64,000 nucleotides of DNA. Origin: Nonomuraea maritima. GTDB lineage: Bacteria > Actinomycetota > Actinomycetes > Streptosporangiales > Streptosporangiaceae. The notes below the pieces were generated by a model that was not told the DNA's origin, did no database searches, and saw only the letters and a list, made by a program, of their open reading frames with translations. Shown piece by piece: positions 25,001 through 34,556 of this stretch (the first letter of the stretch is position 1; every line of letters begins with the position of its first letter). Made by a program: the position numbers and the translations under genes. The DNA is taken from assembly GCF_900100395.1 (NCBI RefSeq), contig NZ_FNFB01000006.1, positions 248,001 through 312,000 of the forward strand, in the 5' to 3' direction.

Positions 25001-26944
25001 GTGCAGACCACCGACTTCACGGTGGCCGGCATCGGCGACATGTCGGGCGACGTGTTCGGCAACGGCATGCTGCTGTCGCGGCACATCCGGCTGGTGGCCG
25101 CGTTCGACCACCGGCACATCTTCGTCGACCCCAACCCCGACGCCGCCCGCTCGTTCGCCGAACGCGAGCGGATGTTCCAGCTGCCGCGCAGCTCGTGGGC
25201 CGACTACGACCAGAAGCTGATCTCGGCGGGCGGCGGCGTGTTCCCGCGTACCGCGAAGTCGATCCACATCACCCCGCAGATGCGCGAGGCGCTCGGCATC
25301 CCGGCCGGCATCATGTCCATGGCCCCGAACGACCTGATCAGCGCCATCCTGCGGGCCCCCGTCGACCTGCTGTGGAACGGTGGCATCGGCACGTACGTCA
25401 AGGCCACCTCCGAGTCGCACGCCGACGTGGGCGACAAGGCCAACGACGGCCTGCGGGTCAACGCCGCCGACCTGCGCTGCAAGGTCGTCGGCGAGGGCGG
25501 CAACCTCGGGTTCACCCAGCTCGGCCGCATCGAGTTCGCGCTGAACGGCGGGCTGGTCAACACCGACTTCATCGACAACTCGGCCGGCGTCGACACCTCC
25601 GACCACGAGGTGAACATCAAGATTCTGCTCGACCAGGCCGTCCGCGACGGCGAGCTGACCGACAAGCAGCGCAACCAGGTCTTCACCTCCATGACCGACG
25701 AGGTCGCCGACCTGGTGCTGCGCGACAACTACGCCCAGAACGTGGTTCTCGACGCCGCCCGCGCCCAGGCCGTCGAGATGCTCCACATCCACGCCCGTTA
25801 CCTGCGCAAGCTCGAACGCGACGGGCTGGTCAACCGCGAGCTGGAGTTCCTTCCCTCGGACAAGGTGCTGGCCGAACGCCGCCAGGCCAGGCTCGGGCTG
25901 ACCTCGCCGGAGTTCTCGGTGCTGCTGGCCTACACCAAGCTGACGGCCGACGCCGAGCTGCTGGCCTCCGACCTGCCCGACGACCCGTACTTCGCCTCGT
26001 GGCTGGTGTCGTACTTCCCGTCGGCGCTGCGTGAGCAGTTCCGTACGTACATGGACGCCCACCCGCTGCGCCGCGAGATCATCACCACCTGCGTGGTGAA
26101 CGAGGTGATCAACTCGGCGGGCACCACGTTCCTGTTCCGCTTCGCCGAGGAGACGGGTGCCTCGGTGCCCGACATCGTGCGGGCGTACCTGGTGGCGCGG
26201 GAGGTCTTCGACCTGCCGAGCTTCTACCGGGCCGTCGAGGCGCTGGACAACGAGGTCGACACCGCGACCCAGATCGCGATGCGGCTGGAGGCCCGCAAGC
26301 TCGCCGAGCGCGGCACCCGCTGGCTGCTGGTCAACCGCCGGCCGCCGCTCGACCTGGCCGGGTCGATCGCCTTCTTCACCAAGGGCGTCGACGGCCTGCT
26401 CGGTCACGCGCCCAAGCTGCTCACCGGCCCCGACCTCGTCGCCTACGAGGAGCGCCGCGACTCGTTCATGGCCCGCGGGGTGCCGGCTGAGCTGGCCGAG
26501 CGGGTGGCCGGCATGGTGCCGGCGTACTCGACGCTCGACCTGGTGGAGGTCGCGAGCCTGACGGGCCGGCCGGTCAACGAGGTGGCGGAGGTCTACTTCG
26601 ACCTGGCCGACCGGCTGCAGCTGGCGCGGCTGCGCGAGCGGATCATCGCGCTGCCGCGCGACAACCGGTGGAACTCGATCGCCCGCTCGGCGCTGCGCGA
26701 CGACCTGTACGCCGCGCACGCCTCGCTGACCCGCGACGTGCTGGCCCACAGCGAGCCGGGGCCTGGCCCGGAGGAGCGCCTGGCCCGGTGGACCGAGGCC
26801 AACTCGGCGGCCGTCGCCCGCGCCCGTCAGACGCTGTCGGAGATCTGGGAGAGCGACCACTTCGACCTGGCCACCCTGTCGGTCGCCCTGCGCGCCATCC
26901 GCACCCTGGTCGCCTCCAGCAACCTGCCGCGCAAGGAGGCGTAG
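22076..26944 (+). CDS. NAD-specific glutamate dehydrogenase, 180-kDa class
   Basis: About 1622 residues, the length of the large NAD-GDH class first characterised in Streptomyces clavuligerus. It deaminates glutamate to 2-oxoglutarate and ammonia. An N-terminal ACT-like regulatory half (about 1-700) precedes the catalytic core with [31 protein letters not shown] and [12 protein letters not shown] (glutamate site), and the NAD-binding part with [17 protein letters not shown] and [22 protein letters not shown] 22076 has AAAGGAG upstream; ATG 22034, overlapping the kynA TGA, is an alternative. It is co-directional with kynA and ends at a convergent terminator. Confidence 0.95.
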   Translation: [1622 protein letters not shown]

Positions 26945-26953
26945 CGAGAGGCC

Positions 26954-26979
26954 GGCGCGCCCTCTGCCGGGGGCGCGCC
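26954..26979. terminator. Terminator hairpin after glutamate dehydrogenase
   Basis: Eight-bp stem GGCGCGCC (26954-26961) repeated in complement form at 26972-26979, 10 nt loop, in the 42-bp gap between convergent genes. Confidence 0.55.
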
Positions 26980-26986
26980 GCCCGGG

Positions 26987-28003
26987 CTAGTCGCCGGCGG
27001 CGCGGGTCAGGGCGCCGTCGTGGGCGATCACCTGGGCGGGGGCGGGGTCGCTGAGCGGGGGCACGACGGTGGCGTACTGGTGCACCTCGGTGAGCCGGAG
27101 GCTGCGCGGGACCGAGGGCGAGGTGATCGCCCAGGACGCCTCCTCCGGCACCGGGATGATGTACGACTCGTTGGTCATGTTCTTCGTGGACGTGATGCGC
27201 GTCAGGGAGTACTGGATCAGCGCGCCGCCGTCAGCGGTGCGCAGCCCGTAGACGGGGAAGTTGTCGGCGCTGAACAGCGAGTCGTAGCTGAACCCGTCGC
27301 TCTTGGCCGTCTCGCGGTAGGTCGCGATCTGCTCGGCCACGTCGGTCGTGTACGGGCCGGGCGCGAGCAGGCCCGCCGTGACCCCCGCCGTGCCGGTCTC
27401 GGCCACGCTGGCGTGCACGGGGCCCATGAACTGCGGGCTGATCGTGACGGTCTTGTCGTCGGTGGCCACCGCCGTCGCGTAGCCGTCGGCGTCGAGCTGG
27501 ATGTCGGGCAGCCGCTCGCCCGGCAGCAGCTGCGCGGCCGAGCTGAGCCGCCACTCGTTGGACTTGGTGAACGTCAGGAGCGTGGGCTGCCCGTTGCGCG
27601 TCGCCAGGGCGCTGAACCACGGCGACCGTTCGCCCTCGGGGAACCTCGGCACGAACAGCGTCGGCGGGCCCCACCGGTAGCGCGGCGGCGCGAAGTCGTG
27701 CGACAGGAAGGCCGCCTTCGTGAGCTCGGCCTGCCCGCCGGTCATGAGGTCTTTGACCTCGAGGTCGAGGCGGCCCTGCAAATCGCTCGGCGCGCGCAGG
27801 GCGTCGTCGGTGGCGGTGATCGCGGCGAACTGCTCGGCGGCCTCGGCCCTGGTCACGGCCGGCGGAGCGAGGGACGGCGAGGGCTTCGGGGCGGACGCGG
27901 ACGGTGTCACGGGGGTCGATCGGGCGCCGACGCTGCAGGCGCTGACCGTCGCGAGCACACCGACGGCGAGCGCCAGCAACTTCCGCCGACCGAATGCACG
28001 CAC
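26987..28003 (-). CDS. Lipoprotein of unknown function
   Basis: 338 residues. A lipoprotein signal ([16 protein letters not shown], lipobox Cys about residue 23) is followed by a Ser/Pro linker, a [20 protein letters not shown] helix and a beta-rich body without a catalytic motif I can name. Phrases such as [26 protein letters not shown] and [21 protein letters not shown] suggest a SnoaL/NTF2-like or lipocalin-like binding fold, but this is a guess. It may be related to an actinobacterial DUF family (DUF8094-like, from memory). GTG 28003; divergent from prfB with a 47-bp intergenic region. Confidence 0.8.
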   Translation of the reverse strand: MRAFGRRKLLALAVGVLATVSACSVGARSTPVTPSASAPKPSPSLAPPAVTRAEAAEQFAAITATDDALRAPSDLQGRLDLEVKDLMTGGQAELTKAAFLSHDFAPPRYRWGPPTLFVPRFPEGERSPWFSALATRNGQPTLLTFTKSNEWRLSSAAQLLPGERLPDIQLDADGYATAVATDDKTVTISPQFMGPVHASVAETGTAGVTAGLLAPGPYTTDVAEQIATYRETAKSDGFSYDSLFSADNFPVYGLRTADGGALIQYSLTRITSTKNMTNESYIIPVPEEASWAITSPSVPRSLRLTEVHQYATVVPPLSDPAPAQVIAHDGALTRAAGD

Positions 28004-28036
28004 CTCGCCATGTTATTCGGGCGTGCGTCGGTCGCG

Positions 28037-28042
28037 TACCCT
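28037..28042 (+). promoter_or_regulatory. -10-like TACCCT of prfB
   Basis: TACCCT ends 8 bp before the GTG start of prfB. With transcription beginning about 7 nt further on, the mRNA would be leaderless or nearly so. No distinct -35 box is visible. Confidence 0.4.
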
Positions 28043-28050
28043 TGGGAGAC

Positions 28051-29151
<1,101 letters not shown>

Positions 29152-29166
<15 letters not shown>

Positions 29167-29343
29167 GTGCTCGATCGCGAGCGTCAACACGAGCAACGCG
29201 ATCAGAAGAGCCGCGATGAGGGCGGGTGACAGCCCGGCGAAGCCGTGCTGGTGCATCCGCTCTCTGCCGGCGCGGCAGGTGGGGCAGCGGCCTTCGACCA
29301 CAGGGTGGGCGCAGTGCGCGCATACGAGGTGTTCACAGCTCAT
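29152..29343 (-). CDS. Small zinc-ribbon membrane protein
   Basis: 63 residues. Four Cys in two knuckles ([12 protein letters not shown] and [11 protein letters not shown]) look like a zinc ribbon or RING remnant; a single C-terminal membrane helix ([25 protein letters not shown]) follows. It would be tail-anchored with the zinc domain in the cytoplasm. ATG 29343. It overlaps the 3' end of prfB on the opposite strand by 15 bp. The Cys spacing and clean hydrophobic helix argue that it is a real gene; function unknown. Confidence 0.75.
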
Positions 29344-29408
29344 GACAGCCCCAAGTCTAGCCGCACAATCGTTTTGTTTCCGTTATGGACGTTCCATGCC
29401 AGTCTTCC

Positions 29409-29526
29409 CCCTAGACTGTCGTCTGGCCAATCGGAACGTCGATCGTTGGTAAAGATGACGTCCCCGTTTGGTCGGCGACGGGAAGTGGGCATGTGCCACC
29501 CTCGCGTCCGTCCTGGCCCCTAGACT
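29409..29526 (+). promoter_or_regulatory. ftsE upstream region with duplicated CCCTAGACTG
   Basis: The decamer-like CCCTAGACTG occurs at about 29409-29418 and 29518-29527; each contains TAGACT, a TANNNT -10 match (29412-29417 and 29521-29526). The second lies 20 bp before the ftsE GTG. These may be tandem promoters; convincing -35 boxes are not visible. Confidence 0.35.
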
Positions 29527-29545
29527 GGCATGCCGTGATGCTCTC

Positions 29546-30235
29546 GTGATCCATTTCGATAATGTCACCAAGGTCTACACGAACCAGAACCGAGCCGCCC
29601 TCGACCACGTCTCCGTCGACGTCGACAAGGGTGAGTTCGTGTTCCTCGTCGGTCCCTCGGGATCAGGCAAGTCGACGTTCCTGCGTCTGGTCCTCAAGGA
29701 GGAGCGGCCCAACTCCGGCGCGATCCACGTCGCCGGCAAAGACCTGGCCCGCCTCTCCAACTTCAAGGTGCCGCACCTGCGCCGCCGCATCGGCTGCGTG
29801 TTCCAGGACTTCCGGCTCCTGCCGAACAAGAACGTCTACGAGAACGTGGCGTTCGCCCTCGAGGTCATCGGCAAGCCCCGGCGGTTCATCCGCAAGGTGG
29901 TTCCCGAGGTCATCGAGCTGGTCGGCCTGGAGGGCAAGGCCCACCGCATGCCCGACGAGCTGTCCGGCGGTGAGCAGCAGCGCGTCGCCATGGCCCGCGC
30001 GTTCGTCAACCGGCCGATGATCCTGCTGGCCGACGAGCCCACGGGCAACATCGACCCCGCGACGAGCATCGGCATCATGAAGGTGCTCGACCGCATCAAC
30101 AGGACTGGCACCACGGTCGTCATGGCCACCCACGACGCGGCCATCGTCGACTCCATGCGCAAGCGTGTGGTGGAGCTGGAGGACGGCAAGATCGTCCGTG
30201 ACCAGTCGCGTGGCGTCTACGGCCAGGCGTACTGA
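29546..30235 (+). CDS. ftsE: Cell-division ATP-binding protein FtsE
   Basis: 229 residues, the normal length. It is the ATPase that drives FtsX to activate peptidoglycan hydrolases. Walker [11 protein letters not shown]-loop [20 protein letters not shown], signature [14 protein letters not shown], Walker [14 protein letters not shown] and the switch His (MATHD) are all present. GTG 29546 gives the family-typical beginning (M)[10 protein letters not shown]; longer in-frame starts would add an untypical extension. It is followed 20 bp later by ftsX. Confidence 0.96.
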   Translation: MIHFDNVTKVYTNQNRAALDHVSVDVDKGEFVFLVGPSGSGKSTFLRLVLKEERPNSGAIHVAGKDLARLSNFKVPHLRRRIGCVFQDFRLLPNKNVYENVAFALEVIGKPRRFIRKVVPEVIELVGLEGKAHRMPDELSGGEQQRVAMARAFVNRPMILLADEPTGNIDPATSIGIMKVLDRINRTGTTVVMATHDAAIVDSMRKRVVELEDGKIVRDQSRGVYGQAY

Positions 30236-30255
30236 CAGGGAGCTGCAGACACAAC

Positions 30256-31164
30256 ATGCGGGCGAATTTCATCTTCTCCGAGGTCTGGATCGGCCTCCGT
30301 CGCAACCTGACCATGACCATCGCGGTGATCATCACCGTGGCGGTCGGTATGGCGATGCTGGGCGTCGGCTTGATGATCAACGCCCAGGTCTCGACCATGA
30401 AGCGCTACTGGGACGACAAGGTCGAGATCTCGGTATTCCTGTGCACCAAGGGTTCGGCCATGCCGGACTGCAACGGCAAGGCCATCACGCCCGCACAGAC
30501 CAACGCGCTCAAGACCCTCATCGAGGGCACTCCGGGCGTGCAGGAGGTGTTCTTCGAGAGCCAGGCTGACGCGTACAAGAACTTCAAGGAGACGTACGCG
30601 GCCAGCAAGGCCCTCGTCGAGGCCACCAGGGTGGAAGACCTTCCGGCGTCGTTCCGCATCAAACTCGTCGACCCCGACAACTACCAGCCCATCATCCAGG
30701 CGGTGAAGGGCCAGCCGGGTGTGGCGCAGGTGACCGACCAGAAAGAGCTGATCGGCAAGTTCTTCGACATGCTCGACACGCTCACGATCTACGCCCTGGC
30801 GGTCGCGATCATCCTGGTGCTGGCGGCGGCGCTGCTGATCGGCAACACCGTGCGGCTGTCGGCGTTCAACCGGCGCCGCGAGACCGGCATCATGCGGCTG
30901 GTCGGCGCGTCCAACCTCTACATCCAGCTGCCGTTCATCATGGAGGGCACCATCGCCGGCCTGATCGGCGGTGTGTTCGCGGCGGTCATCCTCATCGTCA
31001 CGAAGGTGATGCTGTTCGAGGAGATCGCCGGCTACTTCGGTGACGCCACCGCGCAGCTGACCTGGAACGACGTCGCCCAGACCATCACCATCACGATGAT
31101 CATCGGTGTGCTCATCTGTGTGCTGGCCTCGTTCGTGACGCTCCGCCGCTACCTCAGGGTCTGA
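30256..31164 (+). CDS. ftsX: Cell-division protein FtsX
   Basis: 302 residues, four membrane helices with a large external loop between the first and second. TM1 is LTMTIAVIITVAVGMAMLGVGLMI; the external domain (about 45-165) holds two Cys (FLCTKGSAMPDC) that could pair; then TM2 TLTIYALAVAIILVLAAALLIG, the cytoplasmic RLSAFNRRRETGIMRLVGAS coupling helix that contacts FtsE, TM3 and TM4. It forms the membrane part of FtsEX, which transmits ATP hydrolysis to cell-wall hydrolases. GGGAG lies 14 nt before the ATG. Confidence 0.96.
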   Translation: MRANFIFSEVWIGLRRNLTMTIAVIITVAVGMAMLGVGLMINAQVSTMKRYWDDKVEISVFLCTKGSAMPDCNGKAITPAQTNALKTLIEGTPGVQEVFFESQADAYKNFKETYAASKALVEATRVEDLPASFRIKLVDPDNYQPIIQAVKGQPGVAQVTDQKELIGKFFDMLDTLTIYALAVAIILVLAAALLIGNTVRLSAFNRRRETGIMRLVGASNLYIQLPFIMEGTIAGLIGGVFAAVILIVTKVMLFEEIAGYFGDATAQLTWNDVAQTITITMIIGVLICVLASFVTLRRYLRV

Positions 31165-31199
31165 TCGTGCTCATGAACCGTCTCGGGGCGTACCGCCGG

Positions 31200-31205
31200 T
31201 AAAGT
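31200..31205 (+). promoter_or_regulatory. -10-like TAAAGT of smpB
   Basis: TAAAGT ends 6 bp before the smpB ATG, and no Shine-Dalgarno precedes that ATG. This is the pattern of an actinobacterial leaderless promoter. Read-through from ftsX 47 bp upstream is also possible. Confidence 0.5.
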
Positions 31206-31211
31206 CGATAC

Positions 31212-31679
31212 ATGCCACGTGAGACCGGGCGGAAGATCGTCGCCCAGAACAAGCGTGCTCGGCACGACTACCACATCGAGGACACCTTCGAGGCGGGGCT
31301 CGTGCTGCAGGGCACCGAGGTGAAGTCGCTCCGCGAGGGCCGCGCCTCGCTCGTCGACGGCTACGCCAGCATCGACGACAACGAAGCGTGGCTGCTCAAC
31401 GTCCACATCCCCGAGTACGCGCAGGGCACCTGGACGAACCACGCGGCCAGGCGCAAGCGCAAGCTGCTGCTCAACCGCAAGGAGATCGAGAAGCTCGCCG
31501 CCAAGACCAAGGAGGGCGGGCTCACGATCGTGCCGTTGACGCTGTACTTCAAGGACGGCCGCGCCAAGGTCGAGATCGCCGTCGCGCGCGGCAAGAAAGA
31601 CTGGGACAAACGGCAGTCCCTGGCCGAGCAGCAGGCCAAACGAGAGATGGCCCGAGCCCTGCGGCACCACAACCGATGA
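31212..31679 (+). CDS. smpB: SsrA-binding protein SmpB
   Basis: 155 residues. It binds tmRNA and brings it to stalled ribosomes for trans-translation. Signatures: [35 protein letters not shown] (OB-fold start) and the basic C-terminal tail [23 protein letters not shown] that enters the mRNA channel. It lies 2.2 kb upstream of its partner RNA (ssrA, 33842), with a transpeptidase-like lipoprotein gene between. Its ATG lacks a Shine-Dalgarno. Confidence 0.97.
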   Translation: MPRETGRKIVAQNKRARHDYHIEDTFEAGLVLQGTEVKSLREGRASLVDGYASIDDNEAWLLNVHIPEYAQGTWTNHAARRKRKLLLNRKEIEKLAAKTKEGGLTIVPLTLYFKDGRAKVEIAVARGKKDWDKRQSLAEQQAKREMARALRHHNR

Positions 31680-31692
31680 GGCTTCACGACTC

Positions 31693-33549
31693 ATGACACG
31701 TGCCCGCCGCACCCTGGCCGCGGCCGTCACCCTGACGGTCGCGGCCACCACCCTGACCGGCTGTTTCGAGGAGTCCTCGCCGCACGAGGCGGTGCGCGAC
31801 TTCCTCGTCGGCTGGCAGTCGGAAGACTACGACCTGGCCGCCGGGCGCACCGACGGCGACCAGACCACCGTTCGCAAGGCACTGGCCGACGCCAAGCAGG
31901 AGCTCGACGCGGCGTCGTTCCGCTTCCGGATCACCGGCATCAACGTGCAGGGCGACCAGTCCAAGGCCGACTTCGAGGCCGAGGTCGACCTGGGCGAGAA
32001 CAACCCCCTGTGGCAGTACGAAGGGGTGCTCCCGCTGCACCTCGTGAACGGCGCGTGGAAGGTGCACTGGTCGCCGTCCGTGCTGCACCCGCAGCTCAAG
32101 GAGGGGCAGCGCTTCGCGGTCGACACCGAGCCGAAGCCCCGCCAGCCGGTGCTCGACCGGGCGGGCGATCCGCTGCAGACCGACCAGGTGCTCTACGTCG
32201 CGGGCGTCCACCCGGCCACGCTGGGCGACCGGGCGGAAGAGGTGGTCGCGCAGCTGTCCGAGGTCACCGGATACGCCCAAGACCGCCTGCTGAGCCGCGT
32301 ACGGTCGTCGCCACCCGACAAGTTCGTGGGGCTGGTGACGTTCGGCCGTGCCCGCTACCTGTCGATGCGGGCGAAACTGGACGCCATCGACGGCATCGAG
32401 GTCGATCCGCAGCCGCAGCCGGTCAACCCCGACGCGCCCCGGCAGATCGTGGGCAGCGTCAGCGCGCTCACTCCCGAGACCGAGCAGAAGCTGGGCGGCC
32501 CCCAGCGGGCCGGCGACTCCGTGGGCCGCAACGGCCTGCAGCAGGCGTACCAGGACTACCTGACGGGCTCCACCCAGACCAAGGTGATCATCCTTGATCT
32601 GAAGTCCGGCAGGCAGGTGGCGCTGCTGAAGGAGTGGCGGGGCCGGCAGAACGTACCGGTGAAGACCACCATCGACCGGGCCGCGCAGGCCGCGGCCGAG
32701 CGGGCCGTGGCCGCCACGCCCACAAGCGCGCTGGTGGCCGTGCAGGCCGACACCGGGCAGATCCTCGCGGTCGGCACCAAGGGCATGAACCAGGAGCGCG
32801 ACGCGCTGGCGGGCAAGTTCCCGGCCGGCACGGCGTTCTCCATCGTGGCGGCCGACGCGCTGCTCCGGCGCGGAGTCAGCCCCAAGCAGCGGCTGGCCTG
32901 CCCGCAGGAGCGCACCGTCGGCGGTGCCAGGTTCGTGCAGACGGGCCAGGTGGTCGGCACCACGACGTCGGCCACGTTCCAGGCGAACTTCGCCAGGGGC
33001 TGCGTGACCGCGCTCGCCTCGCTGGCGCGCCGTGTCACGGCCGACGACCTCAGCCGCAGCGCCCGGGCCTACGGCCTGGGGCAGCCGTGGAAGCTGCCGC
33101 TGCGGTCGTTCAGCGGCACGCTGCCGCCGCTCGCCGGCGACGCCGACCGGGCCAAGGCCATCGCCGGCCAGACCGTCCAGGTGAGCCCGCTCGGGCTGGC
33201 CCTCGTTGCGGCGGCGGTCTCCTCCGGCACCTGGCGTCCGCCTGTGCTGGTCACCGAGCCCAGCGCGCCCGACCCGGCGGCCGATCCGGTGCCGGCCGTC
33301 CAGCCGTCTCCGGTGCCGGTCGACCCTGAGGTCCGTACGGCGCTGACCGCGATGATGCGGGCCGGCGCGGCCGGCACGCCCGCGCAGGCGGGCAAGGGCC
33401 GCGTGTACGGCGTGACGGCGGCGGCAGGCAACGGGCAGAGCTGGTTCGTCGGCTGGCAGGGCGATGTGGCGGTCGCGGTGCTGGCGAAGAACTACAACCC
33501 TGCGGCCGTCGCGGGCAGCTTCTTCGCGGGCCTCAACAGCGCTCCGTGA
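31693..33549 (+). CDS. Transpeptidase-fold lipoprotein with all catalytic motifs lost
   Basis: 618 residues. Lipoprotein signal (AAAVTLTVAATTLTGCFEES, lipobox LTGC), an MecA_N/NTF2-like domain (about 30-150), a dimerisation-like region and a transpeptidase-fold C-terminus (about 300-618). Aligned by eye with the active homologue at 2791-4401, SxxK reads T380-A-F-S383, SxN reads G436-C-V438 and KTG is replaced by V574-T-A-A. It therefore cannot be a serine transpeptidase, though the fold-bearing segments (YGLGQPWKLPL, SWFVGWQGDVAVAVLA) remain. A scaffold, sensor or substrate-binding role at the outer membrane face is likely. It starts 14 bp after smpB and probably shares its transcript. Confidence 0.88.
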   Translation: MTRARRTLAAAVTLTVAATTLTGCFEESSPHEAVRDFLVGWQSEDYDLAAGRTDGDQTTVRKALADAKQELDAASFRFRITGINVQGDQSKADFEAEVDLGENNPLWQYEGVLPLHLVNGAWKVHWSPSVLHPQLKEGQRFAVDTEPKPRQPVLDRAGDPLQTDQVLYVAGVHPATLGDRAEEVVAQLSEVTGYAQDRLLSRVRSSPPDKFVGLVTFGRARYLSMRAKLDAIDGIEVDPQPQPVNPDAPRQIVGSVSALTPETEQKLGGPQRAGDSVGRNGLQQAYQDYLTGSTQTKVIILDLKSGRQVALLKEWRGRQNVPVKTTIDRAAQAAAERAVAATPTSALVAVQADTGQILAVGTKGMNQERDALAGKFPAGTAFSIVAADALLRRGVSPKQRLACPQERTVGGARFVQTGQVVGTTTSATFQANFARGCVTALASLARRVTADDLSRSARAYGLGQPWKLPLRSFSGTLPPLAGDADRAKAIAGQTVQVSPLGLALVAAAVSSGTWRPPVLVTEPSAPDPAADPVPAVQPSPVPVDPEVRTALTAMMRAGAAGTPAQAGKGRVYGVTAAAGNGQSWFVGWQGDVAVAVLAKNYNPAAVAGSFFAGLNSAP

Positions 33550-33707
33550 AATTGTCGTGACTGTGAGCAACCATCCGGGCGGCTCGTTGCGTCTTACTGA
33601 GTGACTGGGCCCGCTCGGGGGGTTGCGGTCCCAGTCGCCGTGATGAGATCAGGACTTCATCTCGGGGGAAGTCCTGCCGTCCGGACCGGCTCGACCCTGC
33701 CGGTCGG

Positions 33708-33746
33708 CCCCCGGGAGCGTGTGCCTCAGCGCCGCGCTCCCGGGGG
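33708..33746 (+). terminator. Rho-independent-type terminator after the pseudo-transpeptidase
   Basis: Twelve-bp perfect stem CCCCCGGGAGCG/CGCTCCCGGGGG with a 15-nt loop, followed by TTTCGCCTTTCG. It lies 159 bp after the stop codon, leaving a gap (33550-33707) with no gene; that gap has a smaller hairpin around 33653-33675 (AGGACTT.../GAAGTCCT). Confidence 0.8.
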
Positions 33747-33829
33747 TTTCGCCTTTCGGGAATCTAGTTGGCGTTCGAGGCGTTCTTCGGGGTAGATTCT
33801 TGTCGCGCGCTCCTCGCGAGGGGTGTGTT

Positions 33830-33835
33830 GATAAT
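33830..33835 (+). promoter_or_regulatory. -10 box of ssrA
   Basis: GATAAT within TGTTGATAAT ends 6 bp before the expected 5' end of tmRNA at 33842, the right distance for a -10 box. A -35 box is not clear (TTGTCG at 33800 is too far). Confidence 0.6.
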
Positions 33836-33841
33836 TGCACA

Positions 33842-34225
33842 GGGGGTGACTGGCTTCGACTTCGACTTTGCAAGCCAGGTGAAGCGGGCCGAGGACTGCG
33901 GACATAACCTCGTTAATCCTGTGACCGCAAACAACAAGTGCCAATTCCAAGAGCACTGTGGCGGCCAGGGACTCCCTGGCCCTCGCTGCCTAAGCAGCGA
34001 AACCACTGTCAGCCCGGGAGTGCCTTCGGCCCGGTGTCTGGCATCGCTAGAAGGCTCAACCGCTCGACCCGGCCACGGGGGAGAGCGGGAAACCAAACAG
34101 TGGCTGGGCCCGTCGGCGACTCGCCTGCGTGATCGCCGGGGCCGAGAAAAGCACAGCAGGCTGCGCCCGGAGAAGCCCTGACTTGGGGTTGAAGGACGCG
34201 GGTTCGATTCCCGCCACCTCCACCA
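33842..34225 (+). ncRNA. ssrA: Transfer-messenger RNA (tmRNA)
   Basis: 384 nt. The 5' end GGGGGTGACTGGCTTCGAC and the 3' end ...GGTTCGATTCCCGCCACCTCCACCA are the tRNA-like parts: GGGGGUG pairs with CACCUCC, the T-loop is GGTTCGATTCC, and CCA is encoded. The tag reading frame starts at the resume codon GCC 33940 and ends with TAA at 33991-33993, giving ANSKSTVAARDSLALAA; its ALAA end is the usual protease signal. It rescues ribosomes stalled on broken mRNAs together with SmpB. Mature ends are inferred from pairing. Confidence 0.97.
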
Positions 34226-34231
34226 GATCAC

Positions 34232-34272
34232 ACCGCCTCTTGCCTGCGGAGGAACCGCGGGCGAGAGGCGGT
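34232..34272 (+). terminator. Terminator of ssrA
   Basis: Nine-bp stem ACCGCCTCT/AGAGGCGGT flanking a loop that has its own small GC hairpin, followed by TTTGCTG, 7 bp after the encoded CCA. The rest of the gap to 34556 holds no gene that I can support. Confidence 0.75.
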
Positions 34273-34556
34273 TTGCTGTTCACCGGCCGGCCAGGTCGCC
34301 GACCGGATGGTGAACGTCTCCACACAGTGCAGCAGCGCCAATGGCGCCGCGTTGCTGCGCCGCGTCCCTGCCTGTTCGAGGTTGTGAGCTGTGCGGACGC
34401 GTGTCGCGTGGCGGGTATCGCGCAGCCCGGCTGCACAATGGCGAGGCGCGGTGGTCGCACGCTCCGTACGGGTGACCCGTGGCACACGGTGGCGGGTCCC
34501 CGTTCCGGCTGACGTTGACGATCGCTGGTGTCGTCATCGTGGGGAGGAGGCGCGGC

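Noticed and set aside
22952..26860. 1302-codon open frame on the minus strand across the glutamate dehydrogenase gene
   Set aside because: It is the antisense of a clear, full-length NAD-glutamate dehydrogenase. High GC removes stop codons from that frame; the product is low-complexity (Arg/Val/Gly/Asp/His) without domains.
34129..34512. 127-codon plus-strand frame overlapping the tmRNA 3' end
   Set aside because: It begins inside the tRNA-like part of ssrA and runs through the ssrA terminator; no coding signature.
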